The notes beneath the pieces are model-generated. The model had not been told where the DNA came from and ran no database searches. It saw nothing but the letters and a program-made list of their open reading frames with translations. DNA of 64,000 bases from Tamarix chinensis (Eukaryota; Streptophyta; Magnoliopsida; Caryophyllales; Tamaricaceae): assembly GCA_030549775.1 (NCBI GenBank), contig CM060175.1:9756455-9820454 (forward strand), given 5' to 3'. A program made the translations under genes and the position numbers. This document shows, one piece after another, positions 1 to 11,759 of this stretch (the first letter of the stretch is position 1; each line of letters begins with the position of its first letter).

Positions 1-3000
1 ATCATAACACATAGCATATCCATATCAGCACATACCAAAAAGAGCACATGAACACACCTTGGTTCCAAGCCATACCACACATGAGACAATTAAAATAGCA
101 ACATATAGGTCTCGACATAAAAATTATACAAGGCATTCAAGGCACGTAGGACATATAGCACACATTCGACTTTAGCTACACACTTACTCGGTTTAGGTTA
201 CCGAGCTATCTTTCACATAAATTAGGCCCCTAGATGTCCTTTATAATCGTTACACTTAATATATTCCCCATTTAGTTTGTTAGATTATCAATTTACCCAT
301 TTCCTTTATTATAATTAACAAATCACCCATTAGTTGGTCAAATTACCAATTTACCCCCGTTCATTATCCTGATTACTAAATTACCCCTCTAGTTGGTTAA
401 ATTACCAAATTACCCCTCACATTTATCATATTTACGATTTTACCCTTCTCCATTATTAAGTCATCAAATTACCCTTTAATTATTTAAATTATTATTTTTT
501 TACCCTTCTCAATTATTATAGTTACCAATTTACTCCTTTCCAATTTCCACTTCTACCCCTTGATTTACAAATTACCATTTTACCCCTTCACCTTCAAACT
601 TACCATTTTACCCACTTAACTTCCAAAAATTACCATATCGCCCTTTTACTTATTAAAACTTCCATTTATCCTTAATTATAAAATTACTATCTTACCTCTT
701 TTAATTCTCAAATTACCATTCTGTCCGTTATCCCAAAATTACTATTTTACCCTCTAATTATAAAATTACACTCTTACCCTTTTATTACAAAATTACCAAT
801 TATCCTTGTTATTACAATTTACCAAATTACCCCTTTCATTACAATTTTATCAAATTGCCCTTTTTTGATAAAATGTCCATTTTACCCTTTTATTACAAAA
901 TTACAACTTTAACCTTTTATTATAAATTACCATTTCGCCCTCTTCTTACAAAATTAAAATTTAATCACAAATTACTATTTTACCCTTTATTCACAAAATT
1001 ACTATTTTTCCCCTTTAATTGTGAAATTACCAAATTACCCTTCTATTTCAAAATTACCAATTTATCCTTTCACTTACAAAATTACTGACTTGCCCCTTTT
1101 TATGATAAAGTTTCAAAATTGCCCTTTTATTATAAATTACCAAATTTCCCCTTTTGTTACAAGATTACCAATTTATCCTCCCACTTACAAATTTACCATC
1201 TTACCCCTTATCACTCCCCTTGTATTAAATTATTATTATTACTACATAAAATATTAACTTTAATCCCTCATCTTTGATTCTTATAATTAATGTAACATTA
1301 TTAGCATCCATATATATATATATTCTAGACCATAACCGTGTACAAGATACATTAACAAAATTCACAAAGGCTCACAAAAATACTAATCATGCAATAAAGA
1401 TCACAATACCATAATAAAACGTGGATAATACTTAACATTTTCATTAATAACTAACTTCTACCTTAAACAATATCTCCAAACATGGAACATAATATATCAT
1501 ACTTCCTTTTCATCAACCAACTCAAGAAAACATATATAATATACTAGACAACATATATTAAACATAATACACATCAAAAATGCCTAATGTGCTAACATAC
1601 GTTAATCCATATATTTAAGTAGGATTTAACGGTTACCTCGATTCCATGAAAAACAAACCATGCCGGTATCCCGGTTTAAGGTTCAAGATTTGATTTATCA
1701 AAACCAATACCTAAAATAATTCAAGACTCATTATGTTAGAAAAAATAAAACCAAATCATAAGGCTTATAACACTTAATTACTCAAATAATTAAACTAAAA
1801 TATTTTTATACCTTAAAATATTAAGTAAGCAAACCAAAGAGGGCATCAGCTCATCCTGCCCATGCAGCATGAGCTGCATGCAGAGAAGAATAAAAAGGAG
1901 GGGCTCGAAGGTGGTGGAAGAAGGGAAAATGGGTACTCTTGGGTTGGTTGCTTGGGGCTAGAAAAGGAGGGGTTTCGGGGAGGATTTAGAGCAAGGCAAT
2001 GGACCAGAGGTGGAGAGGGGGTGTAGGTGGTCGTTGGGGAAGGGTTGATGGCGGCTAAGGGCGGCGGAGGTGGCAGAAGCAAGGCTGCGAAGGTGCGGCC
2101 GAGGAGGGAGGTCGAGATGGGGCTGGCGAGGAAGGAAAATGAGGAGGAAAAATGGAGGCTTTCGGGTGACGGTTTCGACCAAAGGAGGATTGGGGATGGT
2201 AGAGGGGGTTGCAGAGAGTAATAAGGTGGCTCAGGTGGCGGCGGAAGCGGTGGGAAGGCGGTGGGACGAGGCATTGCAGGGCGGTTGCCGAGAAGGGGGG
2301 TGAACGGGAGAGAAAAGAAGAGAGGAGGAAGGATGGGGCTGCGGGGTGGCTCAATGGGAACTGTGATGGTTCGAGGGTGAGGCAGAGGGTGGCAGGAGGC
2401 GGTGCAAGTGGTGTTTGAGGCGGCGGGAGCGGCAGAGAGGGGCGGAGAAACAGAAACAGGGGGATAGAAGGGAGGAGAAGAAAGGGAGAAAGGAGAGGCT
2501 CGGGAGCATGGGGAGGCTCGAAAAAAAATGCCGAAAGGGCAGGGAAGGAGGATTAAATAGAAGAGGAAGAGAAGGGGAGGGATAGGGTGGCTCGAGGGGT
2601 GTCGGCAGGGTGGTAGGGGAATAGGGGTTGCAGGGAGAGGGAGAAAAAGAGGGGCGGCAGGGAGAGTGAGAAGAGAGGGAGACAAGGGTGGTGGGACCGG
2701 TATGGCCGGAAAACGACGAGAAGGAGAGGGAGGGAGATAGGGGAGGTCAACGGGGAAGGGGAGCAGTAGGCGAGATGGCGGCGAAAATCTCGCCGGTAAT
2801 GGAGAACGAAGACGAAAGGAAGAAGAAAGGGAGTCGGGCTGGTGCTGGGCGCGAGCGAGACGGGTGGACCGGCCGAAGAAAGAAGGAGTTGGCCCGATCG
2901 GGAGAGAAAGAAGAGAAGGGAGGAGGGCGGCCGGCTCGCACGGGAGAAGAAGAAAAAAAAAAGAACTGGGCCAGGCCCAAGCGTCGAGGAGGGGGAGAGG

Positions 3001-3377
3001 GCAGGCCGGCTGGCCGGCGGCCCAAGGAAGGAAAAAGAAAAAGAAAGAAAAGGGAGAAGAAGGAAAAAGGGAAAGGAAAATAATTTAATTTATAAATAGT
3101 AAGGTAAAATATTTTTGGATAATAAGTTTATTTAACAATTTAATTGAAATATGAGGATTTAAAGGGATAAATTTTAGTAAAATAATAATTTGGAAAATTA
3201 TTTAAATAATAAGAGTATGATAAAATAACAAAATATTTATTTTAATTTATTAAAATATTTATACCAAATTTCATAAACTCAATAAAACAATTAAATTAAA
3301 AAATATTTAAAAGCTAATTTATCCAAAATAAAATTTATTTATTAAAATATAGGGTTTTAAAAATCCGGGGGATTACA
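1..3377 (-). mobile_element. Partial giant LTR of a gypsy-type retrotransposon, cut by the window edge
   Basis: Read on the minus strand, the right edge begins TGTAATCCCCCGG, a typical plant gypsy LTR start that resembles the start of the LTR at 31,714 (TGTAATATCCCG). An AT-rich stretch follows, then a strongly strand-biased purine/pyrimidine block (about 1,850-3,080). A splice-donor-like GAGGTAACC lies near 1,635. About 3.2 kb into the LTR, a CTCGGT/ACCGAG hairpin (187-205) matches the one in the solo LTR at 35,420-35,438. The order and spacing of landmarks match that solo LTR, so I infer the same superfamily in opposite orientation. The LTR 3' end, and its hairpin array if present, lie left of the window. 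The long frames at 1,846-3,099 come from the biased composition, not from genes. Confidence 0.7.
280..1215. repeat. Degenerate minisatellite (AATTACCNNNTTACCC motif) inside the LTR
   Basis: About 0.9 kb in which a short motif of the form AAATTACCAATTTACCCCTT recurs every 20-40 bases with many substitutions and changing spacing. On the LTR sense strand it reads as GGGTAAAATGGTAATTT. The two short frames over it are simply translations of the repeat. Confidence 0.7.
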
Positions 3378-5705
3378 CCACCAATGGACATAAAGTCTGA
3401 CCAAAGCCAAAAAACAATAAGGTAACTAGACCTTTTAGTATCAATATCCCCTAGTATATCATTAGTTTCTAGATTAGGGAAGATACTAGGATCTACTAGG
3501 ATCCCATCCAAAGGTAATCCAAAGGCACTAATAGATTCCTGAAGGCAGACTAACCCCTAGTAGCTAATTGAGGATCGGGTAACCCAGACCTATATATATC
3601 TTGATTAGCTTCCACTTTAAGTGATTAGTGTGTTATTTTCTAAGTTTATGTGAGCATACAAGTTCCATATAACATCCAAGTAATACATCCACACACTCAT
3701 TCCATCTTAACCATTTTTACCCTCCAACTATATGGTAGAATTTCCATTAGTGCTTAATCAGTATTAATCAATCCATCATGATAATCCATTTTAGGCTAAT
3801 AATCAAGATTATATTACCCATTGAAGTCATGACATAGGTATTCGGATTTTTTTATGCTAAAGCCTTCATAACCGCTATTGAGAATGCCATAAATTATTAT
3901 CCATTTAAACTAATTAGATCAGTAAATCCATGCCAAAAAGTGTATTTCCATAATTAAATAACTGTATAGCAACATTGGGCATAGTCTCAAAACATATCAA
4001 GTCCAAAAGATCAAAAATCACACAATCTAGCTGAGCAAGTCAATCAGTTTAGCCTAAGCAATCGATCGGTTTGATTAACCAGTCAATCTATTTGGGTCAA
4101 CTAGTTGATCGATTTAGATAAACCAAAATTAGGTTCTCTCAAACTAGTTGGTTGGTTCTACCAAACTAGTCAAAGGGTTTAAGCAGAGAGCAACCAATAT
4201 CACCAAAAACTAACTAGTCGATCGGCTTAGGTCGACCAATCGGCTATTCTAAAGACCAATCAATCAATTTGGCCTAATCATTTGATTGGTTTGCTCTCAG
4301 ATAGCATATAACATACATTTTTTTATACAAATCACACTCTAGAATCTTACCACATCCAACCCATAATATGTCATAGCAAAATGCAAATATTTTACCAGCT
4401 CTTAAATTGACGCATGCTTCATATTTAAGCAAATCATCCCTATTTTCTCTAAAATCATGTTTTTTTTTTCAGGATTCACAATTAATTCAACATGCATCAA
4501 TTAGAATCTAAATTCTCATGCAAGCATATAAAAATAACCTTTCACAGGATACATCACATCACATGCTTATTTAGGAAACATTTTAGAGCTAAGAATGACT
4601 TACTTGATGGTTAGTAAAATTTTCCACTAAGGAAGAAAGCTCAATGTGGAAGATTCTCAAATTCTAAAAAATTTAAAAACAACAAGTTAAAACTCAAAAA
4701 TCATCGAATAATTTTCACAAATTAGAACTCGAATTAGAAAGAAAAATGGACTTACCAAAATTAAGAGAAAAATAAAGGAATATTTAGCTAAAAGAACTCA
4801 ACTTCCTCCTGAATCTAACTCTTTCTTGCTTAAGTAAAGAATAAGAAGGGGCTAGAGAAAGGATTAGAAGAGTGAAAAGAACTCAAAAGTAAGATCAAAG
4901 TGGATATGAGAGAACATACGTGCTAGAGAGATGAGATATTTTAGAGGTCAAATGAAAAGTAAGAAGGTGTGATTAAGGAATAAGTAAGGCTATGTAACAG
5001 ATTAAAAATCCTATTTTTACGATTTAAATCAAATTTAAATGAGTGAATTTATCAAGAACAGGTAAAGTTTCATTATAGAGCTCAAAGGGTAATTTTCTAG
5101 AGAGTGCAATTCATATTCATTTAGAAAATATCAAACAAAAGAAAGGTAATGGAAGATCAACATAGGACAGAATTTCCTAGACACACAGAAACAATCAAAA
5201 AATTGAAACATGTTTCCAGAGGTGTGTAGAGGATAGAGGTGAAAGAAGACAAGAGTGAGGTTATCCTCTTCCTCAATTGTCAAAATTAATCCCTCAAATT
5301 TGTTTGGGGTAGAATCTAATGCCAAATAGATGATTAAAAGGGTTAAGAATAACTAAAGAACAACTTGGAGTTAGATCATCAAGGTTCCACTTTGATATAA
5401 GAAACTTCTTAGAAAAATTGAGCTTAAAAATATACTTAGCCTAACTAACCAATTAATCAGTTTAGCCTACCAATCAATTTTTCTATCAATCAATCGATAG
5501 GTTCCCCAAACAAGTCGATTAGTTTAAGTGAACGAAACCCCTTAGCTAAAATGAGGAACCAATCAATTAGATAGCCTAAACACTTATTTTATACAATTTC
5601 CAAAACTTTATGCAAATCCATATTTACCTCAAATCCAATTATAGTTCTAAATTAAGATCAAACATTATCAAACACCATAATTTTCCAAAAATATGGGGCA
5701 TTATA
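3378..5705 (-). mobile_element. Probable LTR (partial), interrupted by the LTR to its left
   Basis: Read on the minus strand from 5,705 the sequence starts TATAATGCCCCATATTTTTGG, an LTR-type terminus (TGTAATGCCCC with one change). It continues for 2.3 kb without any protein domain. It contains short direct motifs of the AATCAATCGATTGG kind (4,040-4,280 and 5,440-5,580) that are frequent in plant LTRs. It stops where the giant LTR at 1-3,377 begins, so that element probably inserted into it and the rest lies outside the window. The opposite terminus is not visible. The 64-codon frame at 5,131-5,325 has no recognisable domain. Confidence 0.4.
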
Positions 5706-6200
5706 ATTATTCTGCTTTGTATAGAACTAATCATATGGTTTGCAACAAGAGGAAAAATTCCCACAAGAGTCTTCCTGCAAGTCTAAGGAATTAGTATGGG
5801 GAAAAATATTTTCTATCCCATGTGTAATAATGATTATGTGAATGTTTAGCCTTTGCTTCTCTTTTGTTTGATGGCAAGTCATATATAGAAATGGTGGCTT
5901 AACAGCATAGGGTTGTCATGGAGCTTCCTTGAACTCTTTTTGATTCCTTCAATTAGTGGAACAACCTAATTAGGGACCAATTTTAAAATAAGGTGTGGAA
6001 AGCAGCTTTCAATGTAACCCTATGGTCCATATGGAAGGAAAAAAAATAATAGAGCATTTTCTAATCATAGGAGCGGTGTGAAGTTTAAGATTTGATCATG
6101 CTCAAGCTTGAGTAGTGGATAAAGGCATGGATTCCCTCATTCCCACACCCTATCAAGGATCTGGTACGTACCCCAAATTATCTTTTTAAATTCAAAACAA
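5706..6200 (+). pseudogene. 3' end of an L1-type LINE (zf-RVT C-terminal remnant)
   Basis: Across shifting plus-strand frames the translation shows the C-terminal signature of plant LINE ORF2 proteins: WWLNSIGLSW..FLE near 5,890-5,940, then KAAFNVTLWSIWKE near 6,000-6,045, and NRAFSNHRS at about 6,050-6,075. In intact elements this follows the zinc-binding zf-RVT motif. Frameshifts and stops break it. Its 5' part is missing at the junction with the LTR at 5,705. A (TA)n tract lies about 170 bases downstream. Confidence 0.55.
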
Positions 6201-6360
6201 TATAAGTACAAGAAGGTCAAACAAGAACAGAGGAATAATGGAACCCCCACCCCCATTTTATGGACATCTCAAATAGAATAATAACCCCTTAGTATGTATT
6301 GAGTCCTAGACGACGAAAATTAGTAGAGTGTTACGAGAATAGCATGAAAGATTCTTAAGC

Positions 6361-6366
<6 letters not shown>

Positions 6367-6413
<47 letters not shown>
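6367..6413. repeat. (TA)n microsatellite, about 23 units
   Basis: Uninterrupted TA dinucleotides flanked by TTTTT on the left and TTATGG on the right. Confidence 0.95.
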
Positions 6414-6416
<3 letters not shown>

Positions 6417-8388
6417 GGAATTTAATATGGTTGCGGTCACTAACATCCATATGAAATGTATGCTAACTTGCCAAAAGCCTTGGGTAATTTATTTTGGGAT
6501 TAAAGTGGAATCACATTCAACTAATGTAGTCTAGTGATGTAATAAACCATATAACAAGAGTTAGCATTTATGATTAAATAAATAAGGAGAATGAAGCTTC
6601 AAATTCGCTATAGGAGTCATGAAATAAATATAGTTGATGATCAATTGACAAAGATAGGGTTATAAAGGTTAAAAGGTATAACTTTTTAATTTCATGGATA
6701 TGAGCATATGAGGATGCAATCTTAGGTCATGGAGTTGTCTTCTAGATTTGGAGTTTTTCTCCCACTTGATCAAGCCCAACAACTATTGTTTTTGGTATAA
6801 ATAATATCATATGAATGTTTATGTCACATACTATGCTTTGTGATAAAAATTCTATAACATACGATGCTTTTAAATATTCCCTACAAATCAACAAATTAGC
6901 TTAGTTGGTTAAAGAGTTGTGTCAATAATGTGAACATCATAGGTTAAAGAATTTCTCACTCCATTCATAATATCCTTTTAAATATTCCCTATAACATTAA
7001 TTAATATATAATATATACTAATTAATTATATTGTGCATAAATAATATATATATATATACATATATATACATCTTTTATTTTCTCAATAACTTTTCTATTT
7101 TGTTTTTGTTTTACTTTTATATCATTTATTCATCAAATAGTAATTACTAGATTCATTTATATGTTTAATTTACTAATGTATTTTTAATTGTAAAAAAAAA
7201 AAACTAACTTTAAGAATGTTTTTTTTGATAAATATTTTAGTCCTTTTCTACAAAAGTTAAATAATAAAAATTTCCAAGAAATAAAGTCTTTATTCATTAT
7301 ATATATTCATATGCTATACACCTATTATTGTTTGGCTAATACACTAATTAATTATAATTAAGTTAAAGACACCATTATTTTATACATAAGACTTAAAATA
7401 TTTAACTTAAATTATTTCTATACTTTTCCTAATAACTTTTCTCTATCTCAAGCACTATTTGATAATGATTACTAGCTTTCACTAGTATTTTACGATTTAC
7501 TCTTGATTTTGAATGCAATTTTATTTTTATATTTTTTCATATTTCATTTACTAATCAAGTTGTATTTTAACAAACATATCTTCAAAATATTCAAATGAAA
7601 TAAAACTTCAATTTATTTAAAAAAAAATAAAAAAAGTACAAATTTGAATCAAATTTAAAAAATTCAAATTAATAATTTGATAATAAAACTTAAATAAAAT
7701 GAAATATGTATTTCCTATCTAGGAAGTAAGAGCTCATAATCAAAATAAAAGTAAACAACAACATATAAAATAAAAACAATTTGCTTCTACCTATCAATTG
7801 TTTCAATTTTGGTTTTTAATTCAATATTTAAATTTAGTTTTTATTTAATAAAATTTATAAAATAAAAATAAAAAAGAATAAAATTAAAGAAAGTATTAGT
7901 AAAGATTAGTTATCTTGAGTTTGTAGTTTTTATGCTAACAAACAAAATAACTTTATCTATATTTTGTGTTCTAACATTATGTAGGATTGAACATTTTTTA
8001 GAGGAACATCATCAAGGAATTGTAGATGTGTGAATGTAATGAAATGCAAATGGATGTCTAAGGCCTCTAGGCAAAAGTCTTTTGTGTAAAGGTAAGATAA
8101 ATTTTACAAGGGAACTATATGCATCATATGTTAAATATTTTCCGAAATATTTTCATAGTGTTATTAAGAAGGAAATCAATACAATCATGTGTTGAATCCC
8201 CTCATTAGAGGTATATTTTTTTTAAAAAAATAGGGAAATGGTATTTGTTTTGGAAAGCAAATGGGTTTTTACGATAGATATTTATCTTAACACTTTTTTT
8301 CATTAGCTTTGAAATGTTTCCTAATGGTTCTTATATTAAAAGTGAGATATTTCACGAGATAAAATTTTATATCAAGAGGGTTTGATGT
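6414..8388. other. AT-rich DNA without a recognisable gene
   Basis: About 2 kb of very AT-rich sequence with short (TA)n runs near 7,045-7,070 and A/T homopolymers near 7,190 and 7,620. No frame longer than 60 codons and no domain are seen. It lies upstream of the LINE endonuclease at 8,389 and could contain a decayed LINE ORF1 or 5' UTR, but nothing in it shows this. Confidence 0.5.
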
Positions 8389-9674
8389 TGGAATATTAGG
8401 GGCATCAATAATCATCTCAAACATAATGAAGTGAAAGAGTGGTGTAAGAGTAATAAGTTAACCTTAAAAGGATTTCTTGAAACAAGGATAAAAGTAGATA
8501 ATTATAATAAAGTGTGTAGGGGAATCATGTTAGGGTGGTGATAACTATTATAATGGTAGGGTTTGGATAAGATGGGATCCACAATATTGGAACATCACTT
8601 TGCTGGCATCTCATGTAGAAGGACTGCATTGTAAGGTTATATATTTTACTGAATCTATCTAATTTTATACAACTTTCTCATATACAAGTATTGATGTAGT
8701 TTTTATAATAGAGTTGTGGCACTAGCTTAATTTAATTCACCCAGTAAATGACTACTAGTTGGTTCTGGTAGATTTCAATATTACCATGGATAGGGAAAAG
8801 AAGAGTCAAGGCATATTACATGATTAGGAAGTAGATTATTTCCAACAATGCATCAATGATCTTCATTTAACCAATCTCATATTCACTAGATCTTTCTACA
8901 CATGGTTTATTTAAAAAATGGGAGAAGAAATACTATGGTGTAAATTGGATCAAGTCTTATGTAATCTCCATTGAGTTAATCAATTTAAATGAGATTATGT
9001 AAACTACACAATTCCCTTTATCTCAAATCATTCATCAACTATAGTCAATATTTAACATGAAATTCTTCATGGAAGAGTCCCTTTCCCTTTTTATAACATA
9101 GGACAAAAAATCTTACCTTCTTATCTCTAAGTAAAAATCATTGGGATACATTCACCATTGGTAATGGCCTACAAGTGATGACTAATAAGCTGAAAAAATT
9201 AAAATCACCTTTGAAGCATTTTAATAAAACTTATTTTAGGAGCAATACTGATAAAGCATATAAGGCAAGCTAAGAGCTAGAAAAAGTGCATAATGATATG
9301 AGCTTGAATAATATATAGCAAGCCTTACCTTTCAAAGAGAACAAATTGATTACAAAGTATAAGCACCTACCTAACTATGAAGAAATGTTTTATAGAAAGA
9401 AATCAAGAAATTAATGGCCTACCCTAGGGGATGATAATACTAGTTTCTTCCATGTCGAGGTGAATAGGAGAAAAATGAAGAATCTAATCCATTTATTGTG
9501 TGATGAATAGAGGACTTCCTACACAGAAAAAGATGGTATATTCTATGTTCCATGATTTCTATTTCAAAATTTTGGGTAAGGAGACTCCAAGTGGATAGAC
9601 TTTTGACCTCATAGTACAAGAGAAAGGTTGTATATTAAGTACTAACCAACAACTTTTTCTTTTGCAAGGCCATA
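8389..9674 (+). pseudogene. L1-type LINE ORF2, 5' part: apurinic endonuclease domain and linker (split element)
   Basis: The reading begins WNIRGINNHLKHNEVKEW, the conserved start of plant LINE endonucleases. LKGFLETR follows near 8,465-8,485 and supplies the catalytic Glu. Further on come RVWIRWDPQYW and LHCKVI near 8,560-8,640, FNITMDREK near 8,770, ISNHSSTIVNI (the SDHS region) near 9,020-9,050, and GDDNTSFFHVEVNRR near 9,430-9,470. Many stops and frameshifts show it is dead. It stops at 9,674 against the LTR of the SIRE-like element, just where the linker before the reverse transcriptase should continue. That continuation appears at about 44,710, so the two parts are one LINE split by insertion. 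Confidence 0.8.
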
Positions 9675-10838
9675 TGAATACTCTATAAGGGATGAATAGA
9701 GTATTTTGTAAAAATAATGGCAAATTAAAAATTTGTGAGAAATAAGTAGAAGGATGGAAAACAACAAATACGCAATTTATAGTAGTTTATAGTGGTTCAA
9801 GAAACTCTACAAAGTTTCTCTACATCCACTACCAAAAGGTTTTACCCTTTAGATTTTAATCTCTCTTTATTTATAGTGAGTACTTGATGATGATCACTCA
9901 TATCTTAGTTTATGAGTCTATAATATCAGTGACCCTCTAGGAGATAATTTACACTTTTCTTAGTTATCCTCTTTAGGTTTATAAGACTATAATCTCAATA
10001 ACCTCTCTTAGGAATACTAGATAACATACCACTATTCACTTGTGTTTGAGATAAAGAGTTTGAATAAATAGAATAAGAATCTTCACTTGATATCATATGA
10101 AATTTGGTTGTTTCTAATTAACCAGCCAATTGGCAGAGTTAACTTTCAGCATTATACATAATTACAAAACAAAACAAAAAATAACTTAAGCTATAAAGCT
10201 TAAAATTGTATATCATCTTTTCCCCTATAAAGTAGACATCTTAATAATTTCAAAGATATATAATTCATCCAAAAATAATATATATGGAATTCATGGTGAA
10301 TTTTTCAAGTTAGATCATAGGGAAAAGGGAATAAGAAATGACTAATTTTGAACTTCCTTTTGTGTAAATACTTGTAGACATTTTTTATACATGAAATTCC
10401 TTTATGGCCTTTCAAAATTATTTTGGAATAGGATAAATATCAAATAATTGAAAAATCTAAGTGCTCAATGAATAAATAATATGTTCATAAACTTAAGAGT
10501 ATAACATACTCCTTGAGCTTGAGTGTTATTTTTTTTATTTTTACACTTGCCTATCCTATTTTTTATTTGTACACTTACTTATCCTTTCATTGTTTGTGTA
10601 TTCAACATATGAAAGTGAATTTATTGAAGCTAGAGTCTTATTTTTTTGTCCTTGTTGATCTCTGGCTTATGCTTGATATATGACTTGTAAACTTGATATC
10701 ATTAATACTTTTTTACTTATTTAAGTGTTGAATACTTTAATTTTTCCTATGATACAGATGCAAACTTAATAAGATATGTTAAATTTATAATTGAGTTTTA
10801 TCATCAACACAAAGGTTGATTGACCTATGAGGTCAACA
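9675..10838 (-). repeat. Left (3') LTR of the SIRE-like element
   Basis: It begins on the plus strand TGAATACTCTATAAGG and ends GAGGTCAACA. It aligns by eye with 38,143-38,345 and, after the copia insertion, with 43,450-44,709. Shared blocks include GGTGAATAGAGTATTTTG-like sequence, the 'CTCAATAA..CTCTTAGGAATACTAG' region, the region around 10,262-10,520, and the terminal TTGATTGACCT..AGGTCAA. The copies differ by many substitutions plus a block of about 400 bases present only on the right (about 43,680-44,090). The insertion is therefore old. Confidence 0.8.
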
Positions 10839-11286
10839 ACCTCATCCCTTTTGATGATAATAACTAAAAATATGCTAATATCATGAGAGATGATGCATAT
10901 AAACGTGAAAGAGAAAATCAATATATTTTCTCAAATCATATGGATCATATATTGGTCATTTTGTAATAAAACCATGCAAGTTTCATATTAATGATAACAT
11001 GATGATCAAACAAATCAATATTTAACATCATTTCACCTTTTCTCCCCCTTTTTTTATCAACAAAAGGAAAATGCTTCAACAAATTATATCTTCAATCAAA
11101 AGATAGATACAAAAAGAGTTAAATTCATAGGGAATGAAGCTCCCCTTCAAGATATGCACAGTCACAATTGAAGTATACGAGGATCCATCATATTTAGTAT
11201 TATTAATGAATAGCATGAGTAAAAAAAATATAAAATATCTCCCTCTTAGGTCATGACTAAGGTTTAACCACAAATAATCAAGTATG
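10839..11286 (-). mobile_element. 3' untranslated internal part of the SIRE-like element
   Basis: This 450-base piece joins the left LTR to the insertion point of the gypsy element. It carries a purine tract next to the LTR and, near 11,040-11,070, a CTCCCCC..ATCAACAAAAGG block on the plus strand, typical of the 3' non-coding part of SIRE-type elements. A minus-strand frame at 11,076-11,273 has no recognisable domain. The internal sequence resumes at 25,603. Confidence 0.5.
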
Positions 11287-11759
11287 TGTAATAACCTAAA
11301 AACTTTGTAGAGAAATAAATACTAAAATAATAAATAAAATAAAATATATTCATATATAATATTAATAATACCAATAATAATAATAATAATACAAGATTTA
11401 CATTTTATTATCTAACCTAATTCTGAGATATTATTTTAATTATCTAGTCTAAAATAAATTATAGATAAATTATAACAAATTTTAATTATTTATATACTTA
11501 CAAGAATTTTTTTCCCTAAAACACAACCTAAAAATTCCACAACTTTTTTTTTCCTTTCCTTTTACTTTCTCCTTTTTCTTTTCTCTTTTATCATTTTCTC
11601 CTTTTTCCTCTTCTTCCTCTTCTTTCTTTTTCCCCTCCTTCCTGCCTGGGCCTACGCCTTAGCCAGCCCACACTCTCCCTCTCTTCCTTTTCCCCCTATT
11701 TGGCTCAATCCCCTCCTCCCTCTTCCTTTTCTTTCTTACTGGGTGAATAGCTTAAGCCT

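Noticed and set aside
1846..3099. Several overlapping long frames on both strands, up to 279 codons
   Set aside because: All lie in one purine/pyrimidine-biased block of a giant LTR. They are Pro/Ser- or Lys/Arg-rich with no domain. Similar frames occur at the same place in the other LTRs.
5385..5398. Possible primer-binding site (ACTTTGATATAA) on the minus strand
   Set aside because: Only 8 of 12 matches, no LTR end next to it, and no retroelement protein follows. Probably chance.
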